Shown here: in pieces, positions 37,600 to 44,471 of the stretch
How positions within the stretch are numbered: position 1 is the first letter of the stretch
How the letters are laid out: each line of letters begins with the position of its first letter
From: Bacteroidaceae bacterium
GTDB lineage: Bacteria > Bacteroidota > Bacteroidia > Bacteroidales > Bacteroidaceae
Assembly (NCBI GenBank): GCA_017551925.1
Contig: JAFZKA010000056.1
Coordinates: 62,001-126,000, forward strand
DNA length: 64,000 nucleotides
Direction of reading: 5' to 3'
Program-made: the position numbers and the translations under genes
The notes under the pieces: generated by a model
What the model saw: only the letters and a program-made list of their open reading frames with translations
The model's database searches: none
What the model was told of the DNA's origin: nothing

Positions 37600-37606
37600 T
37601 GAAGAT

Positions 37607-38014
37607 ATGAAACAAATTAAAGTTGTAGCAGCAATAATACATGATGATGAGGGTCGCATCTTTGCCACCCAGCGCGGATACGGTGAGTTCAAGGACTACT
37701 GGGAGTTTCCTGGCGGCAAGATGGAGCCGGGAGAATCGGCCGAAGAGGCCCTAAAGCGCGAGATATGGGAGGAACTGGAGACCCGTATAGAGGTTGAGCG
37801 TTTTGTAACTACTGTGGAGTATGACTATCCGGCTTTTCATTTGACTATGCACTGCTACTGGTGCCACATTGAAAGCGGCAGCCTCACGCTGAAAGAGCAT
37901 GAAGCGGCACGCTGGCTTGACCGCGAGCACTTACAAAGCGTGAACTGGTTACCTGCTGATTTGTTTCTATTGGACTTTTTAAAGGATATCAAAAATACAA
38001 AGGACTATGATTGA
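37607..38014 (+). CDS. MutT/Nudix hydrolase
   Basis: A 135-aa Nudix protein of the (deoxy)nucleoside triphosphate pyrophosphohydrolase type, which hydrolyses damaged or unwanted NTPs. The Nudix box is GGKMEPGESAEEALKREIWEELET (residues about 36-59), with all catalytic glutamates. It starts 7 nt after the helicase frame and its stop overlaps the carbonic anhydrase start by 8 nt, so it may be read with either neighbour. Exact substrate unknown. Confidence 0.88.
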   Translation: MKQIKVVAAIIHDDEGRIFATQRGYGEFKDYWEFPGGKMEPGESAEEALKREIWEELETRIEVERFVTTVEYDYPAFHLTMHCYWCHIESGSLTLKEHEAARWLDREHLQSVNWLPADLFLLDFLKDIKNTKDYD

Positions 38015-38549
38015 CCAGATTATTGAATACAACAAGGAGTTTGTGGCCCGCAAGGGGTATGAGAGGTATCTTACGGACAAGTATCCGGATAAGAAACTGG
38101 CGGTGCTGTCTTGCATGGATACCAGGCTTACTGAACTGCTGCCGGCGGCGCTGGGGCTTAAGAACGGCGATGCCAAGATTATCAAGAATGCAGGAGGCTT
38201 GGTTATCTCCGCTTTTGACTCTGCTATGCGTAGCCTGATTGTGGCAATCTATGAGCTGGGCGTGCAGGAGATTATGGTGGTGGCGCACTCTCACTGCGGG
38301 GCCTGCCACATGAGTTATGACCACTTTCACCACCAGATGCTGGACCGCGGGGTTACCGATGAGACTCTTGAGACTATACGCAAGTGCGGCATTGACCTGG
38401 ATACCTGGCTAGAGGGGTTCAAGGATACGCCCACATCGGTCAGAAACACGGTGAAGACCATTAAAACTCACCCGCTGGTACCTAATGATATTGTTGTGCG
38501 CGGGTTTATTATTGACTCTGAGACCGGTGCCCTGGAGGAAACTGAATAA
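38007..38549 (+). CDS. Beta-carbonic anhydrase
   Basis: Interconverts CO2 and bicarbonate; cytoplasmic zinc enzyme. The 180-aa product has the zinc ligands Cys36 in SCMDTR (with Asp38 and Arg40 as the usual dyad), and a His and Cys at about 94 and 97 in HSHCGAC. It is a short beta-class form resembling those of Gram-positive bacteria and Bacteroidota. It overlaps mutT by 8 nt. The TAA stop is followed after one base by a palindrome copy. Confidence 0.92.
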   Translation: MIDQIIEYNKEFVARKGYERYLTDKYPDKKLAVLSCMDTRLTELLPAALGLKNGDAKIIKNAGGLVISAFDSAMRSLIVAIYELGVQEIMVVAHSHCGACHMSYDHFHHQMLDRGVTDETLETIRKCGIDLDTWLEGFKDTPTSVRNTVKTIKTHPLVPNDIVVRGFIIDSETGALEETE

Positions 38550-38550
38550 A

Positions 38551-38579
38551 CGGCACAGGAACGCAGTCCCTTTGTGTCA
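38551..38579. repeat. Palindrome family copy after carbonic anhydrase
   Basis: GGCACAGGAACGCAGTCCC with CTTTGTGTC forms an imperfect palindrome. It begins one base after the carbonic anhydrase TAA. TTTG at 38571-38574, inside it, is 20 bp from the -7 box of the next gene and may serve as its -33 box. Confidence 0.7.
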
Positions 38580-38602
38580 ATTACGGAGATTGTGTATCTT
38601 TG
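38571..38602 (+). promoter_or_regulatory. Promoter of the TauE-type gene
   Basis: TTTG at 38571-38574, 20 bp spacer, TATCTTTG at 38595-38602, ATG at 38610. Spacing matches the Bacteroidota consensus, and the ATG lies 7 nt after the -7 box, so the mRNA is probably leaderless. Confidence 0.7.
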
Positions 38603-38609
38603 AGAACGT

Positions 38610-39338
38610 ATGACACAGGTGGTCATTGCAATATTCCTGTTGAGCATAGGGGCCAGTTTTGTGCAGCGCACAACGGGCTTTGGGTTTGGCATCTTCATCA
38701 TGACGATACTGCCGTTTTTTATGCCAACATACGGTGAGGCTACAACGCTGTCGGGAATGCTGGCTATCACTACATCGGCTGTCATTGTGTGGAGGTTGCG
38801 GAGCTTTGTGACCTGGCATCGGCTTCGGCTTATTTTGCTGACATTCATTATCGTATCAACATTTGCTGTCTTCACGTTGAAGTGCATTGAAGACCATATC
38901 CTGAGGCAGATTCTTGGTGTGGTGCTTATACTTATAAGCATCTATTTTGCAGCGTTCAGTCAAAAGATAAAGTTACCCACTACAAAACGGGTACAGGTGG
39001 GTGCCGGAACGTTGAGCGGACTGATGGGCGGATTCTTTGGCATGCAAGGTCCGCCTGCCGTGCTCTACTTTATCCAGTCAGAGCCTACCAAGGAGCACTA
39101 TATGGCAATGGCGCAGACCTATTTCCTGATTGGCAACGTGATGATGACCTTTGTCCGGGCATACAATGGTTTTCTGACCACAACCGTACTGACGGATTAT
39201 TGTTTCGGGCTTGGCGGTGTGATTATGGGCACCAGTTTGGGTACCTATGTCTTCAAGCGCATTCCCAACCGCTTTTTCCGATACATTGTCTATGCATATA
39301 TAGGCATAAGCGGTGTGATTATCCTGATATCGTCATGA
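38610..39338 (+). CDS. TauE/SafE-type (DUF81) membrane exporter
   Basis: A 242-aa membrane protein with about eight hydrophobic segments, of the TauE/SafE anion exporter family that handles sulfite or organosulfur compounds in studied cases. Family hallmarks are GASFVQRTTGFGFGIF near the N-terminus and its pseudo-repeat GGFFGMQGPPAVLYFI at about residues 140-155. Substrate unknown here. It probably has a leaderless mRNA (see the promoter entry). Confidence 0.85.
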   Translation: MTQVVIAIFLLSIGASFVQRTTGFGFGIFIMTILPFFMPTYGEATTLSGMLAITTSAVIVWRLRSFVTWHRLRLILLTFIIVSTFAVFTLKCIEDHILRQILGVVLILISIYFAAFSQKIKLPTTKRVQVGAGTLSGLMGGFFGMQGPPAVLYFIQSEPTKEHYMAMAQTYFLIGNVMMTFVRAYNGFLTTTVLTDYCFGLGGVIMGTSLGTYVFKRIPNRFFRYIVYAYIGISGVIILISS

Positions 39339-39687
39339 ACGGTGGCCTTACCCCTCTCATGGACAAAGAGGGAAAACCAAGGTTCTTTGTCAGAACGGTG
39401 TATCAAAAGTTGATTATGTTTTAGAAGAAAAAGCAGCCATTTATGGTTATGTTTTAGAAAAATATCAGGCAAAAGTTGGTTATGTTTTAGAAAGAATCTA
39501 TCTTTGAAGCACTCTAAACGCGGCTTTGAGTCGCATAAAGGTGCGATAATATCAAGCTCCGCAACCGTCTGATTATAAAAGGAGACAAATCCGGAATTTG
39601 CGTAGTTCAGTCTATTTGCGTCGGTGAGTCTTCTTTTTTTCTTTTATACATGGTATTAGCCGCCAGTTCATATATCTTTGAGGCCGT
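39339..39687. other. Non-coding gap with three 33-bp tandem repeats
   Basis: Contains three imperfect copies of a unit starting G(G/A)TTATGTTTTAGAA at 39412, 39445 and 39478, exactly 33 bp apart. Read on the plus strand they encode YVLE every 11 residues, followed by a stop after GYVLERIYL, so this could be the remains of a gene end. The region also holds an orphan TATCTTTG at 39499-39506 and a pyrimidine run near 39630. The promoter of the next gene is TATCTTTG at 39673-39680. Confidence 0.55.
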
Positions 39688-40038
39688 ATGAATATTGAGG
39701 ATTACAGAGAGTTCTGCCTGTCACTGGGGGCAGACGTTGAGGAGAAGCTGCCGTTTGCGGGGTTCAAGGGCGGCGACAGCGTGTTGGTGTTTTATGTACA
39801 CGGTCATATGTTCTCTTACCTGGACTGCGATGAATATACATCGGTAGGCCTTAAATGCCAGCCGGAGCGTATTGAGGAACTTAAGGTGCAGTATGACTGC
39901 ATAGGTACGGCCAGCCACATGAGTCCCAAGCATTGGATTGGAGTCAATCCGGACTGTGGCCAGGATGAACTGCTCCGGGAACTCACCCGGAACTCCTACG
40001 AGATTGTGAAAGCAAAGTACAAAGCAAAGAAACTATGA
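39688..40038 (+). CDS. MmcQ/YjbR family DNA-binding-like protein
   Basis: A 116-aa protein of the MmcQ/YjbR fold, a small domain with CyaY-like topology often annotated as DNA-binding, though its role is unsettled. Hallmarks are the N-terminal MNIEDYREFCLSL, a central KCQPERIEELK, then HMSPKHWIGV and a final helix rich in Lys. TATCTTTG ends 7 nt before the ATG, so the transcript may be leaderless. The stop is 3 nt from a long repeat. Confidence 0.88.
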   Translation: MNIEDYREFCLSLGADVEEKLPFAGFKGGDSVLVFYVHGHMFSYLDCDEYTSVGLKCQPERIEELKVQYDCIGTASHMSPKHWIGVNPDCGQDELLRELTRNSYEIVKAKYKAKKL

Positions 40039-40041
40039 GTA

Positions 40042-40140
40042 CCATTGGGGATGGTTGACTTCGTCGAGCTAAACCTTCTCTTTGGCACTATTTGGTGACA
40101 ATGGGGACACATATCTTTTAGCGTGCGGTCATCGGCCCCA
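40042..40140. repeat. Long direct repeat, copy A
   Basis: Begins CCATTGGGGA, 3 nt after the mmcQ stop, and ends AGCGTGCGGTCATCGGCCCC. It is highly similar to copy B at 42202-42273 but carries about 27 extra bases after the first 10. It includes AATGGGGACAC, linking it to the GGGAC palindrome family. Confidence 0.85.
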
Positions 40141-40171
40141 CTTTTGAGTTGGAAGGTTGCCGGGAATTTGC

Positions 40172-40283
40172 TATATTTGCAGTATCTGATACCTGAGGGT
40201 GTTCCGCTGGGCTTTGGTGTCGGGTTGGGATGTCCTCTTGTTTTTGATATCATGATGTATAACCTAATTAATACTTGTTTGTT
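40172..40283 (+). promoter_or_regulatory. Promoter and ~100-nt hairpin leader of intact DUF1016 gene
   Basis: TATATTTG at 40172-40179, then a leader of about 98 nt. GAGGGTGTTCC (40195-40205) can pair with GGGATGTCCTC (40227-40237) over 11 positions if G-U pairs are allowed. The later part, TTGTTTTTGATATCATG and ACTTGTTTG, is nearly identical to the leader of the truncated DUF1016 gene, while the stem sequence differs but the pairing is kept. Confidence 0.65.
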
Positions 40284-41417
40284 ATGACATTGAAAGACAT
40301 TCTTAGTCCTAAGTACAATGATGCTGTCCATCAGATTAAGGCAGCTATTTTGCAGAGTCAGTCAAAGGCTCTTGCTAGTGTTAACCAGGAGCAGCTTGCT
40401 CTTTACTATAGCATCGGCCGGTATATTTCCTATAATACCAGAAAGGGGTATTGGGGTAAAGATGCTATTGCTACTATTAGTAAGCAGTTATCAATCGAGA
40501 TGCCTGGGCTCAAAGGATTCTCTTCTCGTAATTTGAAATATATGAGAGCTTTCTATGAGAAATGGAAATGTTTGGACGCCAATTCGCCAGTCGCAACTGA
40601 TGAAATGCAAAAAAATGTAAATTCGGCAGACGCGTCTGCCGAATTGGGCTCAAACACCATTACAGCAAACATTAATCATTTAGATATACCCATTGCTGCC
40701 TTTTTTAGCATCAGTTTCTCTCACCATATTTTGATACTATCAAAAACCAACTCTATCCAGGAACGTTATTACTATGTACAATTATGCGCTGACTTAAAAT
40801 TGAGTCATGAAAAACTGACACGCATAATCGCAGAGGATGCATACCACAATCAAGGAAAGATGCCAAACAATTTCAGCGCAGCTATTCCTGATGACAAACA
40901 AGCATTCAAAGCGATTCAGATGTTTAAGGATGAATATCTGCTTGACTTTATCAATGTTGAACAGTTAGGACAGCGCGAAGAGGATATTGATGAACGTGTA
41001 ATAGAAAATGAGATTGTACACAATATCAGGAACTTCATAATGACTTTTGGTAAGGGTTTTGCGTATATCGGAAACCAAGTTCATTATGATAAACTTGGGC
41101 ATGACAGCTGGATTGATTTGCTGTTCTTTAATAGAATTCTACGATCACTTGTTGTGGTTGAACTTAAAAAAGGATCTTTCAAACCAGGTTATTTGGGACA
41201 ACTCTCCCACTATCTTCACATCCTTGATGATGATGAGAGGATTGAAGGTGAGAACCCACCGTTAGGCATTATTTTGTGCAAAGATGCCGATAAGACTTTT
41301 GTGGAATACGTTCTCCAGGATTACCAGCGCCCAATGGGAGTTGCTACATATAGAGCTAATCAGGAAAAGCTCAAGCAACTGCTTCCGGATGAGGAAGAAA
41401 TGAAGAAGTTGCTGTAG
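40284..41417 (+). CDS. DUF1016 (YhcG-type) PDDEXK nuclease domain protein
   Basis: A 377-aa protein with an N-terminal DUF1016 domain (residues about 1-110, YSIGRYISYNTRKGYWGKDA) and a C-terminal PDDEXK nuclease domain. The nuclease core reads HDSWIDLLFFN followed by SLVVVELKKG, giving the D and ExK residues. Members are linked to phage or plasmid defence and restriction-like islands, but the activity is not settled. I chose the ATG at 40284; a TTG three codons earlier is also possible. The interdomain linker contains one decayed and one perfect in-frame palindrome. A truncated relative lies at 31820-32677. Confidence 0.88.
   Translation: MTLKDILSPKYNDAVHQIKAAILQSQSKALASVNQEQLALYYSIGRYISYNTRKGYWGKDAIATISKQLSIEMPGLKGFSSRNLKYMRAFYEKWKCLDANSPVATDEMQKNVNSADASAELGSNTITANINHLDIPIAAFFSISFSHHILILSKTNSIQERYYYVQLCADLKLSHEKLTRIIAEDAYHNQGKMPNNFSAAIPDDKQAFKAIQMFKDEYLLDFINVEQLGQREEDIDERVIENEIVHNIRNFIMTFGKGFAYIGNQVHYDKLGHDSWIDLLFFNRILRSLVVVELKKGSFKPGYLGQLSHYLHILDDDERIEGENPPLGIILCKDADKTFVEYVLQDYQRPMGVATYRANQEKLKQLLPDEEEMKKLL
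40620..40645. repeat. In-frame perfect 26-bp palindrome in DUF1016 gene
   Basis: AATTCGGCAGACG followed directly by its reverse complement, no loop. It encodes NSADASAEL in the linker. A weaker palindrome of the same type, AATTCGCCAGT-CGCA-ACTGATGAAAT, lies 40 bp upstream and encodes NSPVATDE, equivalent to the palindrome-encoded NSSVATDE of the truncated copy. Confidence 0.85.
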
Positions 41418-41423
41418 CCATTT

Positions 41424-41479
41424 TATTGACGTCAATAAGATGATAAACTTGAAATGCCAAAATGGCATCTCAAGTTGGG
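41424..41479 (+). terminator. Hairpins after the DUF1016 gene
   Basis: A 16-bp palindrome TTATTGACGTCAATAA at 41424-41439 is followed by a hairpin at 41449-41479 (AACTTGA...TCAAGTT with inner AATGCCA/TGGCATC). There is no strong T-run, so terminator function is uncertain. Confidence 0.45.
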
Positions 41480-41483
41480 CATA

Positions 41484-41510
41484 TACAATTGGGGACTGTC
41501 CCCTTTTGTA
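41484..41510. repeat. 27-bp palindrome, family copy
   Basis: TACAATTGGGGACTGTCCCC followed by TTTTGTA. Nearly identical to the perfect copy at 24740-24766. It lies 66 nt after the DUF1016 stop codon and before the GNAT gene, making it the copy farthest from a stop. Confidence 0.85.
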
Positions 41511-41574
41511 CTAAAAATCACAGATATCACAAATATTTGCTTACTTTGTATGCATCAGTAAAAGGAACAAGCTT

Positions 41575-42201
41575 ATGCTAATATTTGAAACATTAAAAAA
41601 GGACGAAATCAAGGAGGCCTCCCAGCTGGCCGCCAGAGCATATTTTGATTATATCTACATAACCATATTTTTCCCTAGTGTTAAGGAGCGGCAAAGGGGT
41701 TTGGCCCGATTCCTGGCAATAAACAGGAAGGGAAACTATAAGGGCTCGCATATGTTGACCGCACGTCTGGACGACCGGATGGTGGCCGAGGCGGCGCTTG
41801 AGCCACCAGGCTACAAGCAGCCATCGGTACTCAAGTTCATACTGAGCGGTTATCTGAAGATGTATTTCCTTACCAACTGGAAGCATCTGCATGCTTTCCT
41901 GGCCAAGGATCAGGAGGCCGGTACCCCATGTCATGATTATCAGAAAAAATATCCCGATGTATGGTACCTGAGTATGATTGAGGTTGATCCCTCGTTTCAC
42001 AACCAAGGCATCGGCACTGAGTTCCTGTCGTATCTGGAGGATTACGTTCGCCGGCACGGGGGTAAGACTATGGTACTGTTCACCAACAACCGGGAGAACC
42101 TGAGTTTCTACACAAAACGCGACTACCAGGTGTTCAATGAGTTTGAGATTACCCATAACGGTCAAACCATGGGCAACTGGAGTCTTAAGAAATTGCTGTA
42201 G
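41575..42201 (+). CDS. GNAT family N-acetyltransferase
   Basis: A 208-aa protein with the GNAT acetyl-CoA fold. The pyrophosphate-binding loop region is WYLSMIEVDPSFHNQGIGTEFL (about residues 126-147; the Q/RxxGxG/A pattern appears as NQGIGTE). The acceptor substrate cannot be inferred. Its TAG stop is followed immediately by copy B of the long repeat. Confidence 0.85.
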   Translation: MLIFETLKKDEIKEASQLAARAYFDYIYITIFFPSVKERQRGLARFLAINRKGNYKGSHMLTARLDDRMVAEAALEPPGYKQPSVLKFILSGYLKMYFLTNWKHLHAFLAKDQEAGTPCHDYQKKYPDVWYLSMIEVDPSFHNQGIGTEFLSYLEDYVRRHGGKTMVLFTNNRENLSFYTKRDYQVFNEFEITHNGQTMGNWSLKKLL

Positions 42202-42273
42202 CCATTGGGGACTCTTTGGCTACTTTTGGTGACAATGGGGACACACCTCTTTTAGCGTGCGGTCATCGGCCCA
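42202..42273. repeat. Long direct repeat, copy B
   Basis: Begins CCATTGGGGACTC directly after the GNAT stop and ends TTAGCGTGCGGTCATCGGCC at the other side. The TGA stop of the convergent membrane protein gene (42265-42263) lies inside it, so one repeat joins the 3' ends of two convergent genes. Copy A, 2.16 kb upstream, is similar but longer. Confidence 0.85.
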
Positions 42274-42679
42274 GATTCTGAATCCAACGGATAACGAATC
42301 GGACTCCGGCACTGAAAAGGCCCGGGCCTAAGCCGCAGTAGAACCAGGCGATGAAGGTTCGGGGCACTTGCGGGATACGTTTGAGGGTTATTCCCAGGGT
42401 TATCATGAAGGCTATGATTATGTAGCCTTTTAAACTAAAGGTCTTAAATATGGATGTGCGGGGCTCGGGCATGGACTCTATTCGCTCGGAATATTTGCGC
42501 ACTATGCTCGTAAACATCAAGTAGAATCCCGCAAAGACTATGGCGGAGAGCAGGAAATGCCACCACACAGCATCAATCTGCCTGTAGGAGCCCACTCCTA
42601 TCAGGCCGATCTTGGTTCCGATGGCCATCCATAGGATGCCGTTAACCATTATCAAATGCCGCGTTGCTATTTTCAACAT
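42263..42679 (-). CDS. Small membrane protein, unknown
   Basis: A 138-aa protein with about four hydrophobic helices and basic loops (IVRKYSERIES). I chose the ATG at 42679 because TATCTTTG (42692-42685) ends 5 nt before it; a GTG six bases upstream lies inside that box. No family recognised. Divergent from the lipoprotein gene. Its stop codon is inside repeat copy B. Confidence 0.65.
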   Translation of the reverse strand: MLKIATRHLIMVNGILWMAIGTKIGLIGVGSYRQIDAVWWHFLLSAIVFAGFYLMFTSIVRKYSERIESMPEPRTSIFKTFSLKGYIIIAFMITLGITLKRIPQVPRTFIAWFYCGLGPGLFSAGVRFVIRWIQNLGR

Positions 42680-42742
42680 AATCACAAAGATATCACAATT
42701 GTACTATTTTTGTACATTCGTAATCGTATTTGGTATTAAGCG

Positions 42743-43093
42743 ATGAGATATACTGTATTTGTGATATCGGTCATAATTACGCTGCTATTGGGCGGGTGCC
42801 GGGGGAGTGAGCCTGAGCGCATATCGGCCCAAATGGCTTATGAGGGGGTTAGTAATTATTGCCATAACGAGTTTGACTGGAGCGTGGCACAGGAGAATCC
42901 GGCCATTATGTATGTGGCCATGGCTGACAGCACTGATTCTGTGTACAAGGTGGTGTTCCGCAGTTATACAGGTGCATTTACTTACTTCTACGTTGACAAG
43001 GCAAGCGGTTCCACAAGGATGGTGGAGTTTGTTCCGGCGCTGAATATTGAGAGTGAGGCCGGCTCAATCAACTTGCGGGATTATCTGAAGTAA
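42743..43093 (+). CDS. Hypothetical lipoprotein
   Basis: A 116-aa protein with a lipoprotein signal (LLLGGC, Cys about 19) and a short domain resembling a small beta-rich fold with YKVVFRSYTGAFTYFYVD. Role unknown. A TATTTTTG box at 42705-42712 lies 30 nt upstream. It precedes rmuC by 42 nt, perhaps with a separate weak promoter for the latter. Confidence 0.75.
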   Translation: MRYTVFVISVIITLLLGGCRGSEPERISAQMAYEGVSNYCHNEFDWSVAQENPAIMYVAMADSTDSVYKVVFRSYTGAFTYFYVDKASGSTRMVEFVPALNIESEAGSINLRDYLK

Positions 43094-43135
43094 TTGTCAT
43101 TTTTTGTATATTCGTAACCTGGAAAGACAGAAAAT

Positions 43136-44428
43136 ATGATATACATTATTATTCTACTATGCATTGCAGTTGCGGCGTTGGGGGCCGGTTGGGTTATCAG
43201 CAACAAGCGTAAGAACAACGATATTACCGAGCGTGACAAGTCAATCACCAGGCTGGAATCTGAACTGAATGCAGAAAAGCAGATGCGTCAGAATGACCGC
43301 GCAACGCATGAGCAGATGCTCAAGGACCTCAAGGAGAATCAGGCATCATTCATTAAAGCGGCTCAAGACGAACTTGCCGTGAGGAACAATGACCAGTTCA
43401 AAAAACATGAGGAGGCCCTCAGTCAGAAGGCGGCCGATGCCCTCAAAACCGTTACTGATGGCCTGAACAAGGACATCCGTGAGATGAAACAGTCTTTTGA
43501 GGCTAACAAGGAGGCTCAGATTGCACAAAGCGCTGCCATCAAGACAAAGATGGAGGAGACAGCCAGGCACATGACAAACTCCGCACTCTCCATAGGCAAT
43601 CAGGCCGAAAATCTGGCCAACGCCATAAAGGGCAAGAACAAGATGCAGGGCATATTCGGTGAGACCGTCCTGGAGAACATGCTCAAGGCTGAAGGACTGC
43701 GTCTTGGAACAGACTATGACAAGGAGTTCTGGATACGTGACGATGAGGACGGCAAGCGTACCGTCAATGAGGACACCAAAAAGATGATGCGCCCAGACTT
43801 TGTGCTGCATTTCCCTGACGGTACAAACGTCATACTGGATTCAAAAGTGTCACTCACGGCTTTATCGGACTATTATGACGCCGAGACCGATGAGGAGCGC
43901 CAGGATGCCATGGAACGCAATGCGCAGTCGGTTTGGAACCATGTCAAGGAACTGGCCACCAAGAAATATCAGGACCATTTCAAGAAATACAAGACTCTGG
44001 AATATACCATTATGTTCATCCCCACCTGGGGTGCATATCAACTGGCAAAAGAGAGTGACCCCACCCTGTTTGCCAAGGCATTCAATGATTTCAAGGTGCT
44101 CATTACCACAGAGGAGACTCTGATACCTTTCCTTAAGATGGTAAACACCACATGGGTTCAGAGCGTTCAGATGGACAACATGGCAAAAATCATTGATAAG
44201 GCCACAATGATGGTTGAGCGTGTTGCCCTTTTCTGTGAAATGAACACCAAGTTGGGCGATCAGTTAAACGCTGCACTCAAGACCTATGAGGAGAACACCA
44301 ACCGTCTTGTTGAAGGCCGGCAGAGCATTGTCAACGCCGCTCAGGATGTTGTGGAACTGGGTGTCAAACCCACCAAGAAAAAACTGCCCTCAGCAAAGCG
44401 GGCCATTGAGGAGACAGAAACAACCTGA
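43136..44428 (+). CDS. rmuC: DNA recombination protein RmuC
   Basis: A 430-aa protein with one N-terminal membrane segment (about residues 2-20), a long coiled coil (about 25-170) and the C-terminal RmuC nuclease-like domain with MQGIFGETVLENMLKAEGL, RPDFVLHFPDGTNVILDSKVSLTAL and WGAYQLA stretches. In E. coli RmuC limits inversions at short inverted repeats, which is of note given the palindromes in this genome. It acts at DNA ends; the mechanism is unclear. Confidence 0.93.
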   Translation: MIYIIILLCIAVAALGAGWVISNKRKNNDITERDKSITRLESELNAEKQMRQNDRATHEQMLKDLKENQASFIKAAQDELAVRNNDQFKKHEEALSQKAADALKTVTDGLNKDIREMKQSFEANKEAQIAQSAAIKTKMEETARHMTNSALSIGNQAENLANAIKGKNKMQGIFGETVLENMLKAEGLRLGTDYDKEFWIRDDEDGKRTVNEDTKKMMRPDFVLHFPDGTNVILDSKVSLTALSDYYDAETDEERQDAMERNAQSVWNHVKELATKKYQDHFKKYKTLEYTIMFIPTWGAYQLAKESDPTLFAKAFNDFKVLITTEETLIPFLKMVNTTWVQSVQMDNMAKIIDKATMMVERVALFCEMNTKLGDQLNAALKTYEENTNRLVEGRQSIVNAAQDVVELGVKPTKKKLPSAKRAIEETETT

Positions 44429-44471
44429 ATATCAGAAATAATACTATCTTTGTCAGACCAACAAACCAAAT

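Noticed and set aside
39412..39493. Possible CRISPR array
   Set aside because: Only three units, imperfect, spaced 33 bp without unique spacers of usual size, and no cas genes.
39996..40331. Minus-strand frame crossing repeat copy A
   Set aside because: Composed of repeat and leader sequence; the copy B equivalent is not coding in that way. Kept as repeat only.
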